The notes under the pieces are model-generated. The model made no database searches. It saw only the letters and a list, made by a program, of their open reading frames with translations, and was not told where the DNA came from. A DNA stretch of 64,000 nucleotides, from positions 71,939,093 through 72,003,092 of the forward strand of contig OX344763.1 of assembly GCA_947034895.1 (NCBI GenBank), read 5' to 3'. Position numbers and translations under genes: made by a program. Shown one piece after another: positions 21,240 to 30,900 of the stretch (the stretch's first letter is position 1; the number at the start of each line of letters is the position of its first letter). This DNA is from Rhytidiadelphus loreus. Its lineage: Eukaryota > Streptophyta > Bryopsida > Hypnales > Hylocomiaceae.

Positions 21240-21850
21240 CAATCCAATGGGATTATAATAATAGAAAACATGTTATACAAGTTGCAATTATTCATATTGA
21301 ATTTAAAAATTTCTAAAAAATGCAATTATAGGAGGTCACTTTAAATGACCTTGTACGTGAAATCAAATATTCGGGCAAGGACCATGTCCTGTACTTTAAT
21401 GTCCAAAAAAATATAAAGTCATGAAATTCATATAAAAAAAAATGGGGAAACACATGGTGCAAGTTGCAATTCTTTTTAAACTCACAAATCCAAAAAAACA
21501 TGCTATTGTTGGTCACTTGGAATGACCCTGTACGTGAAATCAAATATTCGGGCAAGGACCGTGTCCTATACTTTAATGTCCAAATTAAATGTTATACAAT
21601 CATGAAATTCACGTAAAAAAAAAAAGGAAGCACATGGTGCAAGTCGCAATTCTTCCTGAAATTCGCATAATGATACCATGGTGAATTTGTTCTACAAGTT
21701 CCAATTATTCATGAAATAAAGAAGTAAAAAATATGCAATTCAAGGTCACATTGAATGACCTTGTACATGAAATTAAGGAAATGGGGGTAAGAACCTTGTC
21801 TTGCACTTTAATTTCCAAAAAAATGTAATCTCATGAAAAATAATTAGTCA
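21240..21850 (+). repeat. Diverged relics of the 177-bp satellite
   Basis: Three to four monomer-like units keep CAAGTTGCAATT, GTACGTGAAATCAAA and ACTTTAATGTCCAAA in the satellite order and orientation, but with many substitutions and small indels (for example GGGCAAGGACC in place of GGTAGGAACTT). Isolated from both main blocks. Confidence 0.85.
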
Positions 21851-22289
21851 CTAGAAATAGTCATTCACTCTCATAATTGTCATTCATGATTGTACTAGTA
21901 GGTATTGAAAGTATGCCAATCATGCGGTACAATGATTATTTTGTGACGTAGGATTGGCATACTTGAGAGTGTTGTACTCATTTTTTTCGAAGCTCTCTCC
22001 AAGTTTTCAAAACTTTTAAGAAGTTATTTTGTAACTTCGACTCTCTTTTCACGTTTCTTTTTGACATTTGACATGACAACCATTTACAATACAATTTCTG
22101 GAGTGTATTGATTTTGGAGTATATAATGTATAAAAATAAGTAGCTTCAGTTGAATTGAATGAACACTAGTATATTCAAATTACTTTTCGAAATGAATATA
22201 TAACTTCAAGATTTACAATTTTAAACCTTAAAATAAATGATTTAACAAAATGAAATGAAAATTAGGAATTATTTTGAAAAAAAAATTCA
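21851..22289. other. AT-rich DNA, no gene seen
   Basis: A short local repetition of CAATCAT/TTGGCATAC words near 21900-21970 is the only structure noticed. Confidence 0.4.
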
Positions 22290-22920
22290 TACTACTTGTA
22301 GGGATTCATGTACTACAAGTGAAGCAACTCTTTCTTATTGAGCCATGTGTTGTAGTTATTAAATACTGAATCCCGAAAGTCATAGGCTAAATGTTAGAAA
22401 ATGGAATAAAAAATAATGTACAAGTTCAAAATTAGTTCAACATTTAGAATTCATAAAAATAATAAGTATACGGTACTTTTATGCATTTTTGTATGCAAAT
22501 GAACTTTTTTTCAAATAAATGGACCATGCGTTCTACTTAATAAACACTAAAGCCCATAAGTCATGGGATAAATTTCAAAAAATAGAATCTCAAAATATGT
22601 ACAAGTTCAACATTGGTTCAACATTTAGAATTTATGAAAATAATAAGTATATGGTACTTTTATGCATTTTTGTACGCAAATGAATTTTTGTTTAAATGGT
22701 TCATGTGCACAAATACTAAAGCTCAAAAGGTATAGGATAAATACCACAAATATAATCTAAGAAATATGTACAAGTTCAAACTTAGATGAACATTCAAAAT
22801 TCAATTATGAAAAAACAGGACTCACCGTACTTTTATGCATTTTTATATGCAAAGGAATTTTAATTTCAAATAGTTATATGTTGTACAAACTTTAGAAGCC
22901 CTTAAGCCATGGTCTCTAAC
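22290..22920 (+). repeat. Second degenerate tandem repeat, ~174-181-bp unit
   Basis: Three units and part of a fourth. The landmark CGGTACTTTTATGCATTTTT or its variant recurs at about 22472, 22653 and 22827, and ATGTACAAGTTCAA precedes each. Spacings are about 181 and 174 bp. Its sequence is mostly unlike the main satellite, though ATAATCT...CAAGTT is reminiscent of it. Confidence 0.75.
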
Positions 22921-23449
22921 CAAAATTACAAATTCCGAATTTGTTTGTTTGTTTGAAGATTTGATAGTTGTATTTTGTAGTATCTATCTTAGTAATTGGA
23001 ATTCATTAGTTCATAATCCTTTATGACTTTTACAGTATAGTAATGGCTTTAAAGATTTATAGGTTTGAGTGAGATAGTACCTATATGATAAATTAAGATG
23101 TGGAAATTATTAGTATGGTTGTTTTCTCTTCGAAAGATTGTTGATCTACAGATTTAAAATTAAATCTTATGAATAATATTTTTGGAAACTATTTTAAGAG
23201 CCGAGATTTCATACAATTTTACTTGGAAATACCTAAGTATGTTGTAAAATTTTAGGAAACTACATAGGAGTTATGTATAGTCTACAATTTCCTTGTACAT
23301 TATATGGCTCTGCTAATGTAATAGGCTTAAAACTTGATAAATCCGCTAATTCATTGTTCAATATTAAGGTGACATTTTATTGAAAGTGATGAAGAAAGGA
23401 CTTTGATAATACATTTATGTTCCTTCATGCTTTGGATACCATGAATTTG
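22921..23449. other. AT-rich DNA upstream of the right DUF7869 copy, no gene seen
   Basis: No open frame with motifs, no clear repeat. Confidence 0.4.
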
Positions 23450-23990
23450 TCGGGTGCGGGCGCTAGCAAGTGGAAGTAGAATCTTCCAAAAAAACCCAGC
23501 TCCAGATTTTTCTCCAAAATGGCGGTGGGACAACCTTCAAAAATAACCGGGCTCCGGAGTTTTGTGGTGAAGGCGCTGGCAACGGAAGAAGATTCATTTT
23601 TTTCAGGAAGGCCTTTACTGCGGAAGAAGATTCTTCCAAAAAAATCCGGCTTTGCTTTTCGGTCAAGTGGAAGACATGACTTCCACGAAATCACGGCTCG
23701 CATTTCAAAATTCTGAATTGGCGCCTTCTTTCTCCCGCCAAAAGGTCTCTCACTCGCTTGGACATGCGACTTCGCAATTCGTATTGTCATTTTGCAATCT
23801 CCGTTGATGCTCTGCCCGCGCTCATTGATGTTTCCATTGTAGAGAGTTCTAGGACGCCATTGTTGATGTTTTGGAGGAAAACATAATTTGTCGAGGCGTG
23901 TTGTGCTTGCAAGTGAGAGATTTACCGAACCTACTGCGTATAGTGTACTTCGAGTTTCTCTGATTTCGGTGTGGAGTTCTGTCATTCATA
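23450..23990 (+). promoter_or_regulatory. Promoter-like block of right DUF7869 copy
   Basis: TTGGCGCC (E2F-like) at about 23719 and TCTCCCGCCAAAAGG at about 23732 are followed by GTCTCTCACTCGCTTGG, matching the inverted block at about 5030-5095 upstream of the left copy. Upstream, three degenerate repeats of TTCCAAAAAAACCCAGCTCC type lie at about 23486, 23535 and 23634. The minus-strand frame across this stretch has no domain and is taken as a shadow. The 5' end of the transcript and the leader-intron donor were not fixed. Confidence 0.5.
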
Positions 23991-25432
23991 GTGTATTCAT
24001 GCTTACAAAGCAAGCCTTGCAGTACGTATTATCAGTGAAGAAGATGCATGTTTCTCTATAACATATCTTCTGTATATCCAGCAATTTGTTTTCATGTCGA
24101 TGGGCGTATTCTTTATTCTCGATGACATTGATCTGTACGTGTGAATAGGTCCCCGAAATTGTCGCCGAAAATCACGGACGGAAACCATGATTTAGAAACG
24201 CCTGTGCAATTCAGGTCGTAGCGACCTGAATTGCACAGGTATTTGAAGGATTGCAGAGACCACATAATTCTGTATCATTGAATTGAATCTGAAAGACATT
24301 CATATTTTTGAATGAAACGTGCAGATCAGGTCGTTACGACCTGATTTGCACCACCATTAAATCAAACAATGTGGTCGACCTCCTATGAACTCGTCGACCT
24401 TCTTTGCTTGTCAATCCAGGATCATTGGAGGTCTTGGTGTGCAGATCAGGTCGCTACGACCTGAACTGCACAGCCTTATAATGAATAATAGAAAATGAAC
24501 CAACATGGTCAGGCTTTCCTCAATAAGCAAGTGACGACGAATGACATGGATTGTAGAAGTTTAGACATTTATCTTCCCCGTTCATCTACGAAGTAGACGA
24601 CATAGATATAAATAATCTCATAATATGTCCACTACAAAATTCAGAATTGACCATGCAGTTTCGGTCGGCACGACCTTAATTGGAATTCTCTAAGTGGAAA
24701 TGTTGCCACCAAGTAGTTCATGATTCATGTCTACAATGGAAAATTCTTTATTTTTCCTAGGTTGATCGTGCACATGAGGTCGTCTGTAATTGAAGGCTAA
24801 CACCACGTAGTCAAGAATGTCTAATACATGAGATGTTAACCTTCACCTTCCCTGCCGAACTGCCTCGGATGATAAATGGTCTTGGTGTGCACTTCAGGTC
24901 GGTACGACCTGAACTGCACAACCTCATCAAAAATAATTGATGACTACCAATGAAGGTTTTTTGTGCATCTTTCACCTTACCCACTTGACTGACTTGGATG
25001 TTTAATGGTCATGATGTGCAGTTCAGGTCGCTATGACCTGAACTGCACTACCTAGTAATCCATAATTGATAACTACTTGAGAAGTGTATTTGTATATGCA
25101 TATGTAGAGCAAGAAGCAACAACATGATCTGTAAAAGTTCTGGAATTTCTCTTCCCGGTCGACCTTCGTTGAAACCAACATCTATTAATATAACATCGAC
25201 ATATGTCTATCGTAGAATGCATAATCGACTGTGCAGATCAGGTCGTAGCAACCTGATTCACACATGTCAAGAATAATATTGTATGATATGGACGTGCAAA
25301 ACCTCTTCTTAGTTTTACTATGTCCATTACCTCCTACGCACCTCTATTTTTTTTATCATTAATTTTGAAACATCTTATTGAATTCCATCTTTACTTCTTT
25401 ACTAACTCAGTAATATCTTTTTCTACTTGTAG
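23991..25432 (+). other. Leader intron of right DUF7869 copy (inferred)
   Basis: The 3' end is convincing: TACTAAC at 25400-25406, a pyrimidine-rich tract and CTTGTAG ending at 25432, five bases before the ATG. The start is uncertain. The intron carries the best-preserved palindrome array (24201-25263). Confidence 0.55.
24201..25263. repeat. Phased array of eight palindromes
   Basis: Copies lie at 24201-24239, 24319-24351, 24439-24471, 24653-24685 (weak), 24768-24795 (very weak), 24887-24919, 25016-25048 and 25231-25263. Start spacings are 118, 120, 214, 115, 119, 129 and 215 bp. The first copy is perfect: 18-bp arms (CCTGTGCAATTCAGGTCG and its complement) around TAG. Inter-palindrome sequences show only faint similarity: for example, ATTGATGACTAC and ATTGATAACTAC follow two copies, and TCTTCCC...ACATCG-type blocks precede 24653 and 25231, 578 bp apart. 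It is therefore an old tandem array whose palindromes stayed conserved. Confidence 0.92.
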
Positions 25433-25437
25433 TTATT

Positions 25438-27738
25438 ATGGATTCCGATTTGTTAGCGGTTGACAATATGGACTTCTCTGATGACGAAAACCAAATTCCA
25501 GAAGAAGTGAATGTCGACATTCCATTGTGTGAAGGACTTTTGCGTCGTCTCTGGAATACAAAATTTGTCACTCTACACAACAATGAAGGCATCCTTGTTG
25601 GGGAAGGTACTTGCCATAGTGTGGATTTTGACCTTGTGCTTGGTAGCAACGGACCTCTTGGAGACACTCATGTAGTTGTCTTTGTTTCCAAAACACATTC
25701 CGAATTGGATATCTCCCAAGAACGGGTGTACTCCTTAGTTGCTTGGCCTATAAATCTTGTCCATTGCCGTGCGGCAAGCTTGCATGACCATGAGGCCCGA
25801 GACAATTTCAACCGCTTGCAAGCGACTCTCTTGAACCCGCCATCTTCTGCATCTGCTAGACCGTACACAAGTACCGTAAGAAATCCTCCTCGCAAGACTG
25901 CCATCAAATCAAATGACTTACTCACTCAAGACTCTATCAACTTGGTATCTAGTAAAGTGTGCTGCAGTCAAATTTGTATTCAACCGTTTCCAAGGGACAA
26001 GATTCGAGCCTTCCGAGAACGAATGTATCGGAATTCGACGTTCAAACACAAGGCCTTCATGAAAACTGAAGTACATAGACACGTTCATCGAGACTCTCGT
26101 GGCAGAAGGATGGTGATGATTGAAGAGATACCTGTGTACATGCAAGCATGGATGCATATTTCTGGGGTCCTAGAGGCCACATTCTATCGCTACCAAACAT
26201 ACATGAAGGACGGTCGGGAGGCATCAGCACATGGCAATATGGGATTGGTGAAGCCTAGAAAACACACTCAACAAGCTACTGCTACTTTGAAATGCATCCT
26301 TGACAAGGAAGCGGATCACATGCCACATCATACACGGACTTTGAAGTCTGGAGACAAAGTCGTGTCTAGGATATTGCCAACTACATTCCAATGGAAGGAT
26401 CAGATGAAAGCAATCAATGAAACTAATGCCGCTTTTGGATTGAAGGAGGTCTCAATTTCAAGCTTGAGCAAGATTCGATCTTCAAGGTTCTCAGAGTACG
26501 AAGTGAAGAAGCCTGGAGACAATTTTGCTCGATGCGCTACTTGTGACAAATTGAAAGAGCTCAGGAAGGGTGCTCTTGCTGGATCTCAAACTGCTATGAA
26601 GTGGTCCATTAGATTGGACAAGCATCTTGCTGTTGCTCGTGCTCATAGGGAGTTGTACTACGCTAATCGCTACCAGTCGCATAATTTTCCGCATGAGTGC
26701 CTTACAATCATGCACGACAAGATGGATCATGCCAAAACTGCTTCCCCGGTCTTCTCCCACAAAAGTAAAGACCTTGATGGCCTCATGAAGTTGCCTTTGT
26801 CTGTCACTGGCATGATTGCACATGGTCATGCTGATGTCCATTATGCTCATTATGGATTGGACCTCTTTCCCCATGATTCAAACTATACCATAGGCTCTAT
26901 GGCAAAGCTGCTGCAGGATCTTGAATTGCCACCAAAGTCGTCTTTGCGACAGTTGTTTGTAGGGTCGGGGTCGGCAAATTTATTTGCAGCGGTGCTCAAA
27001 GGTGCAGAGATGTGCAACTCATCTCTAACCCCACCTCCAGAGATCTTTGTTCCAGGGACACCTTTGCCACCTATTCTCAATGTGCAAATGGACAATGCTA
27101 CTGGAGATAATAAGAATAGATATGTTTTCTGTTTTTGGTCTCTACTTGTTGCAAACAAGATCTTCCGTGAGGTGTATGTGAACTTCATGATTGTGGGTCA
27201 TATACACGACGACATTAATGCGTTGTTTGGAAGATGGAGCATGCTATTGAAGAAGGAGAACTTTCCAACAATTCCGATGTTGATGAAGTCGTTCATGGAC
27301 GTGGAGTCCATTCCTACTATCCCTCACCTCATAGAAGAGGTGCCCGATTTCAAAGGATTCATTGAAGGTGCATTTCTAGATGGAGATGAGACACTTGTTG
27401 GACATACAAAACCACAACAAGTGAAGTTCTACCTAGATTCAACGGGATGTCCGGTCATGAAGTACAAATTGTTGTGCACTGATGTGGATTGGTTAGGGGA
27501 GGATGGTAGAGGTATTAAGTTGTGGAAAGAAGATTCGGAGGGGCGTAGTTTGTGGCCCCGTGGAGAGTCATTGCCAATTTTGTTGAAGGAAATGAGAGGA
27601 GTGGATGATATTTTAAAAGGTATTTCTGGCTTTGTGAAGTATTCGGAGAAGTTGTGCAATGCAGACATTACAGGAGAATATCGAAGACACTATGAGATGA
27701 ACAACCCCTTACAACCAACCACGGAGCACATGACTTAG
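25438..27738 (+). CDS. DUF7869-family protein, C-terminally truncated right copy
   Basis: A 766-codon frame from ATG 25438, placed just after a strong 3' splice site. Recognised by overall resemblance to moss proteins carrying DUF7869. Features in order: an acidic N terminus; CCSQIC cysteines at 175-180; a conserved block RKHTQQATA at 274-282; CATCDK at 366-371, a likely zinc-binding pair; QMDNATGDNKNRY from 550; and VGHIHDDINALFG at 586-598. The left copy reads DHTHDDIDALFG at that last motif, so each copy departs from the shared pattern at different residues (here I589 and N594). The MDN and HxHDDxD pattern could be metal-binding residues of an RNase H-like nuclease or transposase relative, but this is inference. 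The last 13 residues (MNNPLQPTTEHMT) come from the antisense of a SINE-like sequence, joined by a deletion that removed the C-terminal segment still visible at 1253-825. An expressed product would lack that region, so the gene may be non-functional although it has no internal stop. Confidence 0.85.
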   Translation: MDSDLLAVDNMDFSDDENQIPEEVNVDIPLCEGLLRRLWNTKFVTLHNNEGILVGEGTCHSVDFDLVLGSNGPLGDTHVVVFVSKTHSELDISQERVYSLVAWPINLVHCRAASLHDHEARDNFNRLQATLLNPPSSASARPYTSTVRNPPRKTAIKSNDLLTQDSINLVSSKVCCSQICIQPFPRDKIRAFRERMYRNSTFKHKAFMKTEVHRHVHRDSRGRRMVMIEEIPVYMQAWMHISGVLEATFYRYQTYMKDGREASAHGNMGLVKPRKHTQQATATLKCILDKEADHMPHHTRTLKSGDKVVSRILPTTFQWKDQMKAINETNAAFGLKEVSISSLSKIRSSRFSEYEVKKPGDNFARCATCDKLKELRKGALAGSQTAMKWSIRLDKHLAVARAHRELYYANRYQSHNFPHECLTIMHDKMDHAKTASPVFSHKSKDLDGLMKLPLSVTGMIAHGHADVHYAHYGLDLFPHDSNYTIGSMAKLLQDLELPPKSSLRQLFVGSGSANLFAAVLKGAEMCNSSLTPPPEIFVPGTPLPPILNVQMDNATGDNKNRYVFCFWSLLVANKIFREVYVNFMIVGHIHDDINALFGRWSMLLKKENFPTIPMLMKSFMDVESIPTIPHLIEEVPDFKGFIEGAFLDGDETLVGHTKPQQVKFYLDSTGCPVMKYKLLCTDVDWLGEDGRGIKLWKEDSEGRSLWPRGESLPILLKEMRGVDDILKGISGFVKYSEKLCNADITGEYRRHYEMNNPLQPTTEHMT

Positions 27739-27975
27739 TGTTCAGAAGATTGCAAATTCTTTATGTATATTAATTAGAACATTTCTCTTAAAGCATATAC
27801 ATCTAATTGAACATTCCATCAACCAAGAGACTCTCATTTTAATGGAAATTGCAAATTACAACTAGCAAATTTAGTGTTTGCCCGCCTAAACTGGCTAACA
27901 ATATAATTCATTGTCTAAATGGACAATATTATTTTGAGAGACTCCAAACCTCTCAAAATATTGAATATAGTGTTA
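27739..27975 (+). repeat. 3' flank of right DUF7869 copy, cut by satellite
   Basis: Inverted match to about 400-161 of the window. Homology ends at GAATATAGTGTT (27964-27975), where satellite sequence (AAAAAAATATAATGTCAT) begins without any spacer. Confidence 0.8.
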
Positions 27976-30900
27976 AAAAAATATAATGTCATACAATTCA
28001 CGTAAAAGAAATGGAAAACATTTCGTGCAAGTTGCAATTATTCATAAAGTCACGAATTAGAATAAAATTGCAATAAGTGGTGAATAAAAATGATTATCAG
28101 ACGTGAAAGTAAAATTTGCGGTAGGAAGTTAGCCTTGTACTTTAATGTCCAAAAAAATATAATCTCATGCAATTCACGTAAAAGAAATGGAAAACATTTC
28201 GTGCAAGTTGCAATTATTCATAAAGTCACGAATTAGAATAAAATTGCAATAAGTGGTCAGTAAGAATGATTACCAAACGAAAAAGTAGAATTTACAGTAG
28301 GAACTTAGCCTTGTACTTTAATGTCCAAAAAAATGTAATCTCATGCAATTCACCTAAAAGAAAATGGGAAACATGTCGTGCAAGTTGCAATTATTCATAA
28401 AGTCACGAATTAGAAAAAAATTGCAATAAGTGGTCTGTAAGAATGATTACCAAACGTGAAAGTAGAATTTACGGTAGGAACTTAGCTTTGTACTTTAATG
28501 TCCAAAAAAACGTAATCTCATGACATTCACCTAAAAGAAGATAAGAAACATTTCGTGCAAGTTGCAATTATTCATAAAGTCACGAATTCGCAAACATTTG
28601 CAATAGGTAGTCACTTAGAATGATTACCAAACGTGAAAGTCAAATTTGCGGGAGGAACATAGCCTTGTACTTTAATGTCCAAAGAAATGTACTCTTATGC
28701 AATTCACCTAAAAGGACATCGCAAACATGTCGTGCAAGTTGCAATTATTCATAAAGTCACGAATTCAAAAACATTTGCAATAGGTGGTCATTTAGAATGA
28801 TTACCAAATGTGAAAGTAAAATTTGCGGGAGGAACTTAGCCCTTAACTTTAATGTCCAAAAAAATATAATCTCATGCAATTCACGTAAAAGAAATGGAAA
28901 ACATTTCGTACAAGTTGCAATTATTCATAAAGTCACGAATTAGAATAAAATTGCAATAAGTGGTCAGGAAGACTGATTACCAAACGTGAAAGTAAAATTT
29001 GCGGTAGGAACTCAGCCTTGTACTTTTATGTCCAGAAAAATGTAATCTCATGCCATTCACGTAAAAGAAGATGTGAAACATGTTTTGCAAGTTGCAATTA
29101 TTCATAAAGTCACGAATTTGCAAAAATCTGCAATAGGTGGTCACTTAGAATGATTACCAAACGTGAAAGTAAAATTTGCGGTAGGAAGTTGGCGTTGTAC
29201 TTTAATGTCCAGAAAAATATAATCTCATGCAATTCACGTAAAAGAAATGGAAAACATCTCGTGCAAGTTGCAATTATTCATAAAGTCACGAAATAGAATA
29301 AAATTGCAATAAGTGGTCAGGAAGAATCATTACCAAATGTGAAAGTAAAATTTGTGGTAGGAACTTAGCCTTGTACTTTAATGTCCAAAAAAATGTAATC
29401 TCATGCAATTCACGTAAAAGAAATGGAAAACATCTCGTGCAAGCTGCAATTATTCATAAAGTCACGAATTAGAATAAAATTGCAATAAGTGGTCAGGAAG
29501 AATCATTACCACACGTGAAAGTAAAATTTGGGGTAGGAACTTAGACTTGTACATTAATGTCCAAAAAAATGTAATCTCATGAAATTCACCTAAAAGAAGA
29601 TAAGAAACATTTCGTTCAAGTTGCAATTATCCATAAAGTCACGAATTCAAAAACATTTGCAATAGGTGGTCCCTTAGAATGATTACCAAACGTGAAAGTA
29701 AAATTTGCGGTAGGAAGTTAGCGCTTTACTTTAATGTCCCAAAAAATATAATCTCATGCAATTCACGTAAAAGAAATGGAAAACATTTCGTGCAAGTTGC
29801 AATTATTCATAAAGTCACGAATTAGAATAAAATTGCAATAAGTGGTTAGGAAGAATGATTACCAAATGTGAAAGTAAAATTTGTGGTAGGAAGTTAGCGC
29901 TTTACTTTAATGTCCCAAAAAATATAATCTCATGCAATTCACGTAAAAGAAATGGAAAACATTTCGTGCAAGTTGCAATTATTCATAAAGTCACGAAATA
30001 GAATAAAATTGCAATATGTGGTCAGGAAGAATCATTACCAAACGTGAAAGTAAAATTTGTGGTAGGAACTTAGCCTTGTATTTTAATGTCCAAAAAGAAA
30101 ATAATCTCATGCAATTCACGTAAAAGAAATGGAAAACATCTCCTGCAAGCTGCAATTATTCATAAAGTCACGAATTAGAATAAAATTGCAATAAGTGGTC
30201 AGGAAGAATGATTACCAAACGTGAAAGTAGAATTTACGGTAGGAACTTAGCCTTGTACTTTAATGTCCAAAGAAATGTACTCTTATGCAATTCACGTAAA
30301 AGAAATGGTAAGCATTTCGTTCAAGTTGCAATTATTCATAAAGTCACGAATTAGAATAAAATTGCAATAAGTGGTGAGTAAGAATGATTACCACACGTGA
30401 AAGTAAAATTTGGGGTAGGAACTTAGACTTGTACTTTAATGGCCAAAAAAATGTAATCTCATGCAATTCACGTAAAAGAAATGGAAAACATCTCGTGCAA
30501 GCTGCAATTATTCATAAAGTCACGAATTAGAATAAAATTGCAATAAGTGGTCAGGAAGAATGATTCCCAAACGTGAAAGTAGAATTTACGGGAGGAACTT
30601 AGCCTTGTACTTTAATGTCCAAAGAAATGTAATCTCATGCAATTCACTTATAAGAAAATGAGAAACATTTCGTGGAAGTTGCAATTATTCATAAAGTCAC
30701 GAATTCAAAAACATTTGCAATAGGTGGTCACTTAGAATGATTACCAAACGTGAAAGTAAAATTAGCGGGAGGAACTTAGCCTTGTACTTTAATGTCCAAA
30801 AAAATGTACTCTTATGCAATTCACGTAAATGGACATCGGAAACATGTCGTGCAAGTTGCAATTATTCATAAAGTCACGAATTCAAAATCATTTGCAATTG

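Noticed and set aside
23425..23985. 186-codon minus-strand frame upstream of the right DUF7869 copy
   Set aside because: It lies over the promoter-like block with short degenerate repeats, shows no motif, and is not conserved at the matching left block.
24768..24795. A full palindrome copy
   Set aside because: Only the left half is recognisable; it is counted as a very weak relic supported mainly by its position in the phased array.
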